From contig CAZCHE010000004.1 of NCBI GenBank assembly GCA_964498395.1, positions 310,001 through 374,000 of the forward strand: a stretch of 64,000 nucleotides of DNA, given 5' to 3'. Position numbers and translations under genes: made by a program. The notes below the pieces were generated by a model, which saw only the letters and a program-made list of their open reading frames with translations, ran no database searches and was not told the origin of the DNA. Origin of the DNA: Parapedobacter sp964498395 (lineage in GTDB: Bacteria > Bacteroidota > Bacteroidia > Sphingobacteriales > Sphingobacteriaceae). Positions 35,992 through 46,373 of the stretch are shown piece after piece (the first letter of the stretch is position 1; each line of letters opens with the position of its first letter).

Positions 35992-38298
35992 TCAGAACGG
36001 ATAACCGATGGCCAAATTAAACACCAAATTGTTCCTTCTCCACTCCCTGTTCCCGAAATCGATGTCGTTGATTACCCATCGCTGTCCGGCCTGGCGATAA
36101 GGGATGCGTAAGGGCATGGCCAAGTCCGTACGTAGGATGAGGAAGGTCAGGTCAAAGCGTAAACCGGCACCTGCGCCGACAGCGAGCTCTTTGACGAAGT
36201 TCTTCGAAAAATGAGCGCCCGGTTTCTCGGTGTCTTCGCGTTGCAGCCAAATATTGCCTGCATCCACGAATACCGCCCAATGGAGGATACCGGCTAACTT
36301 GGCCCGGTATTCGGTGTTAAACTCTAGCTTCATGTCACCCGTTTGGTCTGCGAAAAAGTTATCTTCTCCATAAAATTCGGGTGTGTAAGAGCCCGGCCCC
36401 AAAGCACGCGCCCTGAATGCACGCAGTCCATTGGGCCCACCCATGAAGAATTGTTTCACATAGGGCAATTTCAGCGAATTGCCGTACGAGTATCCGTAGC
36501 CGCCCATGGCGCGGGATGCCCACACACCATTCGCGCCCACTTTAATGTAATACCTGAAATCAATTTCCGTTTTGACGTATTGCGAAAAGTTAGCGTTGAA
36601 GATCTGGTATTGGCGACCGGCACCTACATTCGCGCCCCGGATAAGCCCGTACACATTGGCGGAGAGGTCTGCACCCATCCGAAGATAATAGGTATGGGGG
36701 AAATGGGTTCGAGCAGTATTCGTGACCGTGAATGTATAGATCGGCCCGAAGGTGAATTGCGGTTCGATGGCATGCCGCAATGGCGGGATGGTATCGACCA
36801 TGGCTTGGTAGGATTCCGTGACATTACGGGGTTGCACGTACGCGATTTCAATCACCTTCAGGTCGTGTTCCTTTTCCGTGCTTTCCCGCCACTGGTATCC
36901 AAAGGCGAATCGCATGGAATTTAAACTATACGCTGTCCGTCGATTGAGGAACTCATATCCCGTCCGGAAGAACGTACGTGGTACATAGCGCCGGGTAGGT
37001 TGCCAATCAAAGGGCGCGATCATCCGCGGAAACGTAAGGGTCGCTTCGATCCCGTAGCGGTAAAAGCTAGAGTTGAGGTTCACGTTTCCACCCGTTTGGG
37101 TTTCGAAGCCGCCATATACGGTAAATGTAAGTAATTCGGCACTTTTGAACGCATTCCGGTGCTGCCAATTGACATTGACCTCAGAACCGTTGTATACGTC
37201 GGCAACCTTGCCCAATAGCTCGATGCGCAGCCCCCTTTTGGGAAGTGGTGTCAAATAATAGTAGGCATCGAGTTTCCTGACTCCGGCAGAATCCGCATCC
37301 ACAAATTCGTTCCGCACAAACCTGAAACTATTCATACCCACTAGTTGACTGAGTGAGAGGTTGTGCAGGTTGCGGGTATACAGGCTATCCGGCCTTAAAA
37401 AAATGGAACGCGTGATGGCAAATCGCCTGAAAGTGTATTCCGGATCGACGAAATAGAACTGCCCATAACGTTCCGCATCCCGGGTGTTCGAACGGCGGTA
37501 ACCCGAGCCACTGAGGGTATAGTTTGGATAAACATAGACATTGTTGATACGGTAAGGCTCGCGGGCTTTTGCCGGGGTTTCTTCCTTGACTTGGACATAC
37601 AGGTCTACGTGGTGGTTTTTGCCCGTGCTGTCTGCTTCGATGATGAGGTAGTCAGGGCTAAAGTAATAATACCCTTGGTTTTTCAATTCGTTGTCGATGC
37701 GCTCTCGTTCAGCGATGATGTTATCGAGGTTATATGGTGTTCCTGCGCGAAGAATAGAACTCGGTTCGGTTGCCTTGATCGCTTTGCCTAATTCACTATT
37801 GTCCACCTCAAATGTGACTGAATTTATCCGGTAGATGATATGTGGAGATGCGGTGTACGTGACGGTCGCCTTACGGTTGGAGATGGTTGTATCTGACGTA
37901 ACCTGGGCATTGAAAAAACCAAGGTTTTCCAAGCGGTTACGCAACAAGTTTTCATTATACTCACGGTTTACATCACTCAGGAGCACGGGTGGCTCACCCA
38001 ATTTGTATTTCATCCATCCCTTGAGGCCTTTTTCACTTTTAGGTTCCCCGGCGATGTTATAGAGGTATAATTGGGGCCGTGTACCTAGAAATGTCTTGTT
38101 GGGTCTAGGGCGAAGCATTTCCTCCAGTCCGTCCGTCAATGGTTTGATATAGCGTTCCGGTATGGTATCGGTATCGATCTCTACTTCGCCTTTCACATAA
38201 AGGTGCTCGTCTTGGGGCAGGTATTTGATGTTGCTACAAGAGGCTAATAGGCTGGTGACGACAACAAGGTAAATCAAGGGAATACGCCTAATGTCCAT
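35992..38298 (-). CDS. tamL: TamA-type outer-membrane assembly lipoprotein (TamL)
   Basis: A 768-residue BamA/TamA-superfamily protein. The signal sequence ends in the lipobox LLASC (about residue 20), the feature that separates Bacteroidota TamL from ordinary TamA. POTRA-like repeats span about 25-330, and the 16-stranded surface-antigen barrel follows, with GGPNGLRAFRARALGPGSY and FNTEYRAKL near the end and a C-terminal Phe. ATG at 38298 is chosen because it starts the signal peptide and has a strong Shine-Dalgarno AAAGGAGGT, embedded in the last codons of tamB. TamL and TamB together insert outer-membrane proteins. Confidence 0.88.
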   Translation of the reverse strand: MDIRRIPLIYLVVVTSLLASCSNIKYLPQDEHLYVKGEVEIDTDTIPERYIKPLTDGLEEMLRPRPNKTFLGTRPQLYLYNIAGEPKSEKGLKGWMKYKLGEPPVLLSDVNREYNENLLRNRLENLGFFNAQVTSDTTISNRKATVTYTASPHIIYRINSVTFEVDNSELGKAIKATEPSSILRAGTPYNLDNIIAERERIDNELKNQGYYYFSPDYLIIEADSTGKNHHVDLYVQVKEETPAKAREPYRINNVYVYPNYTLSGSGYRRSNTRDAERYGQFYFVDPEYTFRRFAITRSIFLRPDSLYTRNLHNLSLSQLVGMNSFRFVRNEFVDADSAGVRKLDAYYYLTPLPKRGLRIELLGKVADVYNGSEVNVNWQHRNAFKSAELLTFTVYGGFETQTGGNVNLNSSFYRYGIEATLTFPRMIAPFDWQPTRRYVPRTFFRTGYEFLNRRTAYSLNSMRFAFGYQWRESTEKEHDLKVIEIAYVQPRNVTESYQAMVDTIPPLRHAIEPQFTFGPIYTFTVTNTARTHFPHTYYLRMGADLSANVYGLIRGANVGAGRQYQIFNANFSQYVKTEIDFRYYIKVGANGVWASRAMGGYGYSYGNSLKLPYVKQFFMGGPNGLRAFRARALGPGSYTPEFYGEDNFFADQTGDMKLEFNTEYRAKLAGILHWAVFVDAGNIWLQREDTEKPGAHFSKNFVKELAVGAGAGLRFDLTFLILRTDLAMPLRIPYRQAGQRWVINDIDFGNREWRRNNLVFNLAIGYPF

Positions 38299-41200
38299 TG
38301 GACCTCCTTTCGTTCGGGGTTTTACCGTTGTCATTTTCCTGTTCATTTCGGATAGCCGATTGTTTCAAACTTGCAGTGTCCGGAACCTCGCGGTTACGTC
38401 GTTCTTCTTCGCGTTGTTTTCTTCGCCGTTCCATTCGCTCCCTAAACTCGGGGTCATGTGTTTGCAAGCTGTCCAAGATCACACGCCTGACGCTATCGCG
38501 GTATGCCGAGTCAGTATCCATACGCTCAGCATCCCACCGTCTCCTGAATCGTCGGCTTTCGGTGTTGAATTCATCGGCTTCATCGTTGCGCCGCTTGAAA
38601 ATTTCCTTAAACTCGTCGTAGTCCATATTGATAATGAATCCAAGGCCCGTTTCCACGAATTGGCCTTGCAGGGTGACTTGGTATTGATTCTTGCGGTATG
38701 CCCGCACCAGATACCGACCATCGTCCGATAGCTGGTAGTCAAGCGATATGTCACCGGCGATGTTGGTGGTTTGTTCACCCGGGCGGGCGTTGCCTTCTAG
38801 TTCGAAGTTGGATCCCACGGTGACACGAAGGCGATCGTTAAAGAGCATCTTCGAGACGCCCACATTGAGGTCAGTACGGTTTTGCCCACTGCCGGTAGCG
38901 TAGTCTTGCTCGGACTGGAGATCAAAGTTGAGTTCTACACCTTGTATGAGGTCACCCGCTAATCGGTTCAATTGGGAACTTAATAGGGAACTGACGGTAT
39001 TGCGTGCAATGGCTTCAGCACCCCCCCCCCCCGAAAGGCTTTCAAACGGATTAGCTGCCATAAACCGACCTAGTACAATCAGCGAAAAAACCTGTTTATT
39101 CATATCCGACTCGTTGTCGCGCAATTGGGCAAGACCGGTGTTGACCTTGCTGGCCACATCCTGTGAAATCAATGCATTATTTTCGTCCAAATCGATGTCG
39201 AAACCGATCTTGGGCTGGAATAATTGTTCGGTCAAGCGAAGATTGACATCAAACGGAACCCGCTGCTTATACAGATTTGATTGCTGGGCGCTAATCTGGT
39301 TCTGCACGAGTTCCAATGTCGGGGCCCGCAGCTTGTAGACCGCTGTAATGTCCATACGGGCATCCAATGGGTTCCCCGCCCACGTGATGGTACTGCCTTG
39401 GCGGAATTGGAAGACACGTTTTACCGGGCCAAATGAAAATGAATAATTACCATCTTCCACCGTATACGTACCGGTCAGGGAAATGTCTCCGCTGGGGTTC
39501 ATCCCTGCGTTTAATTCCGCTTCCCCTTGGATGGTCAATGCATCTTGGCTACCGGGGTCAATGACAATGGTAAATATCGCTTCTTTATCAGTGGCCACGT
39601 TCAGTGAAAGGTTAACGCCACTGATATCGGTATGGGTAAGGGAGTCTACCCGAGCAAACACATTGGCGCGGGCGGTATCGCTCCGGTTTACAAACTGTAC
39701 GATACCTTGCCTGTCTACCATGCCCGGATCGTCATTTGGCAGCACGAATGTCACGTCGGTATCGTCATTGATACGCAGCGTTCCGCTGACATTAGGGTTA
39801 TCCATATTGCCCTGGATACGGATATTGCTGGAAATATAAAGCTGCCCATAATACATATCATTGTCCTGTTGGGTCGAATTCAGCACCTGGAAATCATCTG
39901 CCGTCAGTGTCAGGGCAAACGCATAATCGGTATAGGTTTTGGTATTGACCGTACCGTTTAGCGCTGCGGTATTGCCCTTACCATCCTGGAATTGAAAACG
40001 GTTGAAACGTATGCCATTATCGGCGAAGTTGATGCTTTGCCCATCGATATTGAGTGTGGCATTTAACATCGCGATGTTGAGGCTAGCCTTGTCAAAGTTA
40101 AGTGCACCATTGATGCGCGGTTGCTCGGGTGTGCCGGTAATCGCCAACTTCCCATTGATGGCACCGGCAGTATTGCGAATGTAACCAAGACTAAATGCCT
40201 CCAAGGTATGCATGGATAGCGGATTTATATTCAGTACAAAATCCAACTTGGGCGTGCCACCGGGTGGGCTGACGAAATCACCACTTAGCTTCACGTCATT
40301 GCCATTGCCCACGATGCTGATGTCTGCGGCATACACGTTTTCACGCTCATTGTTGACCTTGAGGTTAATATCCCCTACGGTATCATTCCCAAAATAGAAG
40401 CGATCGATGGTAATGTCTGAGACAAATACCGGAGAGGTGTCAAGCCTTGATACGGTGGCCGTTCCACTGATGCCGCCACCCATGTTGAGCAATTCACTTT
40501 CCAGCATCTGACTGAACGTTTCTATCCTAAAGTTTTTAAATACCAAGTCAATCGGTGAGTTCAGGGTGGAGTCTTGCGAGTGCACGGACATTTCCTGCCC
40601 CTTGTTACTCAATATGAATTGATGGGTGATTAATCCATCCTTGCCAAAGGAAATCGTATTTTCCGGATGCACGTTCCATGCGTCATAATTCAGCACCAGT
40701 CCATCTTCCATTAAGCTAAATAAGAAATTGCCCGCATCCACTTTAAGCCCCATGCCGAGGTGATAACGTTCCTCATCCTTATTGTCTTTGATCCATAGCC
40801 CGAAATCCAATTGGTTTTGTACAACGGTACCACTGAGTAAGGTATTGACCAATTCGATAGTACCCACCCCGATACGATTGATCAATACCGAGTAATACAT
40901 CGTGCTGTCAAAGGTGTTGAGGTCGAATCCCACATCATCTATGGTGGTACCGGCATATACGATCCGGGGAGCCGTTGCCTTTGCGAGCAGCATTTTTTCG
41001 TCACTATTGAAAGAGCCGTCGAGGGTGATGTCTTGCATTTCGGTCAAGTCGGGCACCAATCCCTGAATAAAACGCGAGCGCGTAAACTGTGCGCTGAAGT
41101 CGAATTGCTGGGGAGAATATTCGAATTGCGGGAGGATGGAGTCGGGTTGGTAATATACCGCGACAATATCCTGCATTGAAGCACTCAATTCACTTAACTT

Positions 41201-43564
41201 GAAGTCGCCTACCATGTGCGCATTCAGAAACTCCGATTGCAGTTGTAGCATATTGGCACCCTCGGAGGCCACTGCCCTTAGCCTCACCGTATCGAGTGTA
41301 TAGCGCTCGTCGTTATAGGCTACGGAGGAATTTACAATATCTACCGTACCATTTAAATAGTCAATATCTGCGGTTTCCAAATCAACCAATACGCGACCAT
41401 GGTAGCGGAATTCATCGTCCATCAAGTGAAGGTTTTTGAGATTGACGCTGTCTACCATGAGGTCGAGGTTTACCTTGGGGTATTGCCCGCGCATATCGGC
41501 ATGCGCACTCAGGTTAAAATCGATATTGGTGTCGTCGCTCCCCACCGATGCGATAATGTCGCCGCCATTAGCCTCCAGTTCGACGCTCATATCGGTATAG
41601 GTGTATCCCAGCGCTTCCAGGCTGATCAATTTGGCTTGTATGTCTGCGACGGCAGTAGTGGGGTCTAACCCCGTTCCCTTGGCGTGGGCAGCGAAAGACA
41701 CCATTCCCAATACAGAATCCATTTTCATCAGTTGGCCGATATCGATATCCATGATAGCGACCTGTGCGTCGTATGTGGTGTCTCGTGTTTGGGCGTTGAT
41801 TCGATAGTCAGCATCCAAGGTCGCATTGCCCATGCTGGTTTGCAGTTCCATATTTGTTTGGAAACCCTGCATCCCCCCGTTAAATGTTCCTGCAAATAAA
41901 ATGGAAGCGGGAAGTTCGATGCTATCGGGCAGCATACTGGGTGCGATTAGCTGTACCAAATCCGCTTTTCCGGTGACCAATTCCTCCAAATGGAGGTTGA
42001 TGTCGAGTTGCTCAGGGTCTGGTAGCCCTTTGATATGTGCACTGGCAAGAATGTGCGTGTTGTCAAGTGTTCGGAATTCCAGATTCGGAATTTGGAGGTC
42101 GTCTAATCGACCATCGATTTCTGTATTGACATAAAAAGTCTGTGTCCATAACGGTTTCATCACCTCCATGGTATCCATATCGGGAACGAAGAAGAGTACG
42201 TCTTGCATACCCAAATGGCTTTCTTTGATATCGGCAGTGAGTTGGATTTGGCCAAGCTCTTCGGTAATGGTAGCCAACGAGGGATAGGATACTTTGAAAT
42301 AATCCCGAATCAGGGTATTGGGTGTTTCTGCGTAAAGATCACTCAATTCGGCCCCTTGATCGGTATACGTAAATGTGGTTTGGAGGCGATTGAGCACAAA
42401 ACCGCTGCGATCCCTTGCGGTTACGTCGGCAACGCGACCACTCATGGAATCTGCCGAATAGAAAAGCTCCGACAGCTGTCCCGCCAATCCGGTTATCCCG
42501 ATATTCCCATAGTCGAAGCCCTTGGGGATGCGGGGTTGGTTGTCGTCTTCAAAGATGAAATTCGTGTTGGCGATTTGTATGGAGGCCGCTTTCACTTGCC
42601 AGTTGACCGGGGTTGTATCTGCGGTGTCCGCTACAGGTTGCCTATCGATTTTCCCGAAATGGACCCGCGAATCCGAACCATCCAGGTTGATTTCGCGGAT
42701 GTCCACAAATTCGCCGTTGAGGTCTAGTTTATTGAGTCGAGCCAGTAGTTTATTCACCTTGAATCGGGTGTCCATCGCACTGGTTTCATCGGTATAGGAA
42801 AAATCAATGGCCGCTAAATTAAACGTTCCAAACTCCAGATCAGGAAGGAGCCCGCTATCCAGCGTGTCCGTGATCCCGAAATCACCTGCATCAGGTACAT
42901 CTTCGGGCTGGGCTACTGCCCATTGTCGAACGGAACCCTGTAATCCTTCGATGTTGATCTGCGGGATGCCGAATCGCATATTGCCTTCCAAATCAAAGGT
43001 GCCGATACGCGTATCCAGGTGGTTGAGGTTGACTTCGGCCGCCATCCCGATGACTTCATCGCGATATAAGAAACGGATACGGTCAAGGTTTACCTTGTCG
43101 ATATCAAAATGCATGGGAGCACTGCTATCGGCAGGGGTAGGCTCCTTTGGTTCGCTGACGAAAGCGTTGATGATGTAGTCAAAGTTAAATGCACTGTCGG
43201 GCAGTGTTCGGTTGATCTTTGCCGTAATTCCCTGTAAATCGATCTGGCTAATCTCTACGGTATTTTTCAGCAATTTGAGCATACTGATATCGACCCGTAA
43301 TTTTTCGCCGGCAAGCAGTGTATCCCGCGACTGGTCTTCGAAATAAACGCCTTCCAATACGAGCATTTTGGGGAGGTCTATACTCACGTAGGCAATCCGT
43401 ACCGGGGTCTGGATCTTGTTTTCGATGTATGCAGTGACTTTCTGGACGACGTAATTCTGGACCGCAGGTATACGTATCAATACAAACAACAACAAAATCA
43501 GCCCGATAACGCTCCCTATTATCCATAGAAGTGTCTTGACTGCTATCCTGCCGAATCGATTCAA
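38288..43564 (-). CDS. tamB: Translocation and assembly module protein TamB
   Basis: A 1758-residue AsmA/TamB-family protein. A single N-terminal transmembrane anchor (about 8-32) is followed by a long run of beta-rich repeats and the C-terminal DUF490/TamB domain (about 1400-1690). The tail is charged and coil-like. It spans the periplasm and works with TamL, whose gene overlaps its 3' end by 11 bp. No ATG precedes the anchor; TTG at 43564 is the only start-like codon after the in-frame TAA, so a TTG start is likely. Residues 1511-1515 are encoded by a run of 12 G (39021-39032). Confidence 0.88.
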   Translation of the reverse strand: MNRFGRIAVKTLLWIIGSVIGLILLLFVLIRIPAVQNYVVQKVTAYIENKIQTPVRIAYVSIDLPKMLVLEGVYFEDQSRDTLLAGEKLRVDISMLKLLKNTVEISQIDLQGITAKINRTLPDSAFNFDYIINAFVSEPKEPTPADSSAPMHFDIDKVNLDRIRFLYRDEVIGMAAEVNLNHLDTRIGTFDLEGNMRFGIPQINIEGLQGSVRQWAVAQPEDVPDAGDFGITDTLDSGLLPDLEFGTFNLAAIDFSYTDETSAMDTRFKVNKLLARLNKLDLNGEFVDIREINLDGSDSRVHFGKIDRQPVADTADTTPVNWQVKAASIQIANTNFIFEDDNQPRIPKGFDYGNIGITGLAGQLSELFYSADSMSGRVADVTARDRSGFVLNRLQTTFTYTDQGAELSDLYAETPNTLIRDYFKVSYPSLATITEELGQIQLTADIKESHLGMQDVLFFVPDMDTMEVMKPLWTQTFYVNTEIDGRLDDLQIPNLEFRTLDNTHILASAHIKGLPDPEQLDINLHLEELVTGKADLVQLIAPSMLPDSIELPASILFAGTFNGGMQGFQTNMELQTSMGNATLDADYRINAQTRDTTYDAQVAIMDIDIGQLMKMDSVLGMVSFAAHAKGTGLDPTTAVADIQAKLISLEALGYTYTDMSVELEANGGDIIASVGSDDTNIDFNLSAHADMRGQYPKVNLDLMVDSVNLKNLHLMDDEFRYHGRVLVDLETADIDYLNGTVDIVNSSVAYNDERYTLDTVRLRAVASEGANMLQLQSEFLNAHMVGDFKLSELSASMQDIVAVYYQPDSILPQFEYSPQQFDFSAQFTRSRFIQGLVPDLTEMQDITLDGSFNSDEKMLLAKATAPRIVYAGTTIDDVGFDLNTFDSTMYYSVLINRIGVGTIELVNTLLSGTVVQNQLDFGLWIKDNKDEERYHLGMGLKVDAGNFLFSLMEDGLVLNYDAWNVHPENTISFGKDGLITHQFILSNKGQEMSVHSQDSTLNSPIDLVFKNFRIETFSQMLESELLNMGGGISGTATVSRLDTSPVFVSDITIDRFYFGNDTVGDINLKVNNERENVYAADISIVGNGNDVKLSGDFVSPPGGTPKLDFVLNINPLSMHTLEAFSLGYIRNTAGAINGKLAITGTPEQPRINGALNFDKASLNIAMLNATLNIDGQSINFADNGIRFNRFQFQDGKGNTAALNGTVNTKTYTDYAFALTLTADDFQVLNSTQQDNDMYYGQLYISSNIRIQGNMDNPNVSGTLRINDDTDVTFVLPNDDPGMVDRQGIVQFVNRSDTARANVFARVDSLTHTDISGVNLSLNVATDKEAIFTIVIDPGSQDALTIQGEAELNAGMNPSGDISLTGTYTVEDGNYSFSFGPVKRVFQFRQGSTITWAGNPLDARMDITAVYKLRAPTLELVQNQISAQQSNLYKQRVPFDVNLRLTEQLFQPKIGFDIDLDENNALISQDVASKVNTGLAQLRDNESDMNKQVFSLIVLGRFMAANPFESLSGGGGAEAIARNTVSSLLSSQLNRLAGDLIQGVELNFDLQSEQDYATGSGQNRTDLNVGVSKMLFNDRLRVTVGSNFELEGNARPGEQTTNIAGDISLDYQLSDDGRYLVRAYRKNQYQVTLQGQFVETGLGFIINMDYDEFKEIFKRRNDEADEFNTESRRFRRRWDAERMDTDSAYRDSVRRVILDSLQTHDPEFRERMERRRKQREEERRNREVPDTASLKQSAIRNEQENDNGKTPNERRSNGH
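39021..39032 (-). repeat. 12-bp homopolymeric G tract within tamB
   Basis: On the plus strand 12 consecutive C, read as G on the coding strand, encode four glycines in LSGGGGAEA. As read here the tract keeps the frame open. A gain or loss of one G would shift the frame and remove the last ~245 residues, including the rest of the DUF490 domain and the Shine-Dalgarno-bearing 3' end. Confidence 0.9.
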
Positions 43565-43940
43565 TGTATACTGCTGTTATCTCGTTTTACAAACTTCCCG
43601 TCTCCAAGCATCGTGCCACGCTAGCTACGGTCCACGCAAAGTTAATGATATTGCATCTTCTTTAAAGTTATATAACGAAATAAGCCGTCAAAGGTTTAGA
43701 GAGGCTCCGAAAAACTTTCTGCCGATTCGATGGTTGCAAAATGTTTGCGATGACAATCTTTTGAGGTTCTATACGTTATAGTAATGTTTGGGATACTAAA
43801 AGGCCTGTCGGCTGGTGGGGATTGGTATTCAACGGAACAACTGATTTTGTCAAAACCAATAATTACGCCTGAATTTTAAAGCCAATATCCCCTTTAAAAG
43901 AATATTTTTTTTCTATTTTTGGAGCAAACGCAATTTAATT
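43565..43940. promoter_or_regulatory. Divergent promoter region between tamB and the E1 gene
   Basis: 376 bp separating the two divergent transcripts. TATTTTTG at 43914-43921 fits the -7 box for the E1 gene, 20 bp before its ATG; the -33 element is weak. I found no clear promoter for tamB, no RNA gene, and no credible protein. Candidate short reading frames here have no start context or family match. Confidence 0.4.
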
Positions 43941-46361
43941 ATGTCTGATACCCATATTAAACAAAGCGAACATTCTACCCATGCCAAGCTGAGTTTTGAT
44001 GATTTCAAGACCCTTGTATTAGCGGATTATGCCATGGCGGCACGGAGTAGGTTCGTGAGTTTGTTGGGCCGTAAGGAGGTACTCACCGGTAAGGCAAAGT
44101 TCGGTGTTTTCGGTGACGGAAAGGAACTTGCCCAAATAGCGATGGCTAAGGTATTCCAACTGGGCGACTGGCGTTCAGGTTATTACCGCGACCAAACCTT
44201 TATGCTCGCGTCAGGCATCGTTTCGGTATACCAGTTCTTCTCGCAATTGTACGCCCATCCGGATGTGGAAGCTGACCCGTCATCGGCGGGGAGGCAGATG
44301 AACTGCCATTTTGCGACGCGCATGCTTACGCCGGAGGGGAAATGGGTAGACCAAACGCTGATGAAAAATTCGGCATCAGATATTTCGACCACTGGTGGAC
44401 AGATGCCGCGCTTATTGGGTTTTGGATTAGCGTCAAAAATGTACCGCAATAATCCCGAACTGGCTGATATGGGCAACTTTTCCAATCAGGGCAATGAAGT
44501 GGCATTCGGTACGGTGGGTAATGCATCGACGTCTGAGGGCGTTTTCTTTGAGGCGGTGAATGCGGCCGGTGTGCGCCAAATCCCGGTAGTGATCTCGATA
44601 TGGGATGACGGGTATGGAATTTCCGTGCCAAACGATGTGCAAACCACCAAAGGCGATATCTCAGAAGTGCTCAGGGGATTCCAACGTGATGAAAAAGGCG
44701 AGGGGTTTGAAATTTTCAAGGTAAATGGATGGGATTATCCCGGGCTTTGCGAAGCTTATGAGCGGGCGGCGAAGATTAGCCGCGAGCAACATATCCCGGT
44801 ATTGATCCATGTGACGGAGATGACCCAGCCGCAAGGCCATTCGTCATCGGGGTCGCACGAACGCTATAAATCGCGGGAGCGATTGGAATGGGAGGACGAG
44901 TTTGATTGCATCGCCAAGATGCGGGCATGGATGTTGGAATCGGGCGTCGCTGACGAACAGGAACTGCTCGATATCGAACGGGTCGAGAAAGAACATGTGC
45001 GTACCGAACAGCGGCGCGCATGGGCTGACTATAACAAGACATTAAAAAAGGAAGTAGACGAAGCGATCGGGTTGTTAGCGACGATATCGGATGATACCGT
45101 GCGCATATTGCTCCATGAACTTAAATCGCTTACCGAACCGTCGCTAAAAGAAGTATACAGTACCGTAAGGCGGGTTGTCCGTCTATTAAGGGGTGTAGAA
45201 AGTGACGAAAAGTCGGCGCTATTGGCTTGGTATCGCGAGAAACAGAAAGTCAATGAAGACCGTTATAATTCACATTTATTTACCGAAACGGTCGAAACAC
45301 CGGGCAATGTTCCGCTGGTGCTGGCCGAATACCCTACCACGGTCAAGCAGGTAGACGGTCGGGAAGTGCTGAATGCTTGTTTTGATGCTAATTTTGCGCG
45401 AGACCCACGGTTGGTGGCCTTTGGGGAGGATGTCGGTAAAATAGGCGACGTCAACCAAGGGTTTGCCGGGTTGCAGGCAAAATACGGTGAGCACCGTATT
45501 TTTGATACCGGTATTCGGGAAGCGGCTATTATCGGTCAAGGCATGGGATTGGCGATGCGTGGGCTGCGCCCCATCGCAGAAATCCAATACTTGGACTACT
45601 TGGTATATGGCCTCACGGTGCTGACAGACGATTTGGCTAGTTTGAGCTACCGCACCAAAGCGGGGCAAAAGGCACCCTTGATCATTCGAACGCGGGGACA
45701 TCGATTGGAGGGAATCTGGCATTCGGGGTCCCCGATGAGTATGATATTGGGTTCATTACGTGGTTTACACGTGTGTGTACCCCGTAACATGACCCAAGCG
45801 GCGGGGATGTATAACACCTTGCTTCGTTCTGACGAACCGGCCTTGGTAATCGAATGCTTGAATGGATATCGCCTAAAAGAACGGATGCCCAGTAATGTCG
45901 GTGAATTTACCGTGCCATTAGGTAAGGCAGAAGTGGTAAAAGAAGGGCATGACGTGACGGTGGTATCTTATGGGTCTACCTTACGGATTGTGCAAGAAGC
46001 GTCGGCTGAACTCGAAAAACTTGGTATTTCCATCGAGATTGTGGATCCGCAAACCCTCCAACCTTTTGATGAAGGTCACCTCTGCGCGCAGTCGCTGAGC
46101 AAAACCAATAAATTGCTGGTGGTGGATGAAGATGTGCCTGGTGGGGCGTCGGCATTTATCCTGCAGCAAATACTGGAAGTGCAGCAGGGATATTACCATT
46201 TGGATGGTCAACCACGTACATTGTCTGCGAAACCTCACCGCCCGCCGTATGGGTCGGATGGAGATTATTTCTCAAAACCTTCGGCTGATGATGTGATTGA
46301 AGCGGTCTATGCCATTATGCAGGAATCGAACCCAAGGGAATACCCCCCGTTGTTTGACTAA
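43941..46361 (+). CDS. 2-oxoacid dehydrogenase E1 component, fused alpha and beta subunits
   Basis: An 806-residue thiamine-diphosphate enzyme. The N-terminal half (about 20-400) is the E1 alpha subunit, with FGTVGNASTSEGVFFEAVNAAG and VISIWDDGYGISVP forming the ThDP/Mg region. The C-terminal half (about 470-800) is the E1 beta subunit, with VAFGEDVGKIGDVNQGF and the IEIVDPQTLQPFD transketolase-C segment. The fused form is common in Bacteroidota for branched-chain 2-oxoacid dehydrogenase. It decarboxylates 2-oxoisovalerate-type acids and passes the acyl group to an E2 that is not encoded here. Confidence 0.9.
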   Translation: MSDTHIKQSEHSTHAKLSFDDFKTLVLADYAMAARSRFVSLLGRKEVLTGKAKFGVFGDGKELAQIAMAKVFQLGDWRSGYYRDQTFMLASGIVSVYQFFSQLYAHPDVEADPSSAGRQMNCHFATRMLTPEGKWVDQTLMKNSASDISTTGGQMPRLLGFGLASKMYRNNPELADMGNFSNQGNEVAFGTVGNASTSEGVFFEAVNAAGVRQIPVVISIWDDGYGISVPNDVQTTKGDISEVLRGFQRDEKGEGFEIFKVNGWDYPGLCEAYERAAKISREQHIPVLIHVTEMTQPQGHSSSGSHERYKSRERLEWEDEFDCIAKMRAWMLESGVADEQELLDIERVEKEHVRTEQRRAWADYNKTLKKEVDEAIGLLATISDDTVRILLHELKSLTEPSLKEVYSTVRRVVRLLRGVESDEKSALLAWYREKQKVNEDRYNSHLFTETVETPGNVPLVLAEYPTTVKQVDGREVLNACFDANFARDPRLVAFGEDVGKIGDVNQGFAGLQAKYGEHRIFDTGIREAAIIGQGMGLAMRGLRPIAEIQYLDYLVYGLTVLTDDLASLSYRTKAGQKAPLIIRTRGHRLEGIWHSGSPMSMILGSLRGLHVCVPRNMTQAAGMYNTLLRSDEPALVIECLNGYRLKERMPSNVGEFTVPLGKAEVVKEGHDVTVVSYGSTLRIVQEASAELEKLGISIEIVDPQTLQPFDEGHLCAQSLSKTNKLLVVDEDVPGGASAFILQQILEVQQGYYHLDGQPRTLSAKPHRPPYGSDGDYFSKPSADDVIEAVYAIMQESNPREYPPLFD

Positions 46362-46373
46362 TCATTTTCTTTT

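Noticed and set aside
43536..43781. An 81-codon plus-strand reading frame between tamB and the E1 gene
   Set aside because: It overlaps the tamB start on the opposite strand, has no recognisable domain, and lies in a region expected to hold promoters.
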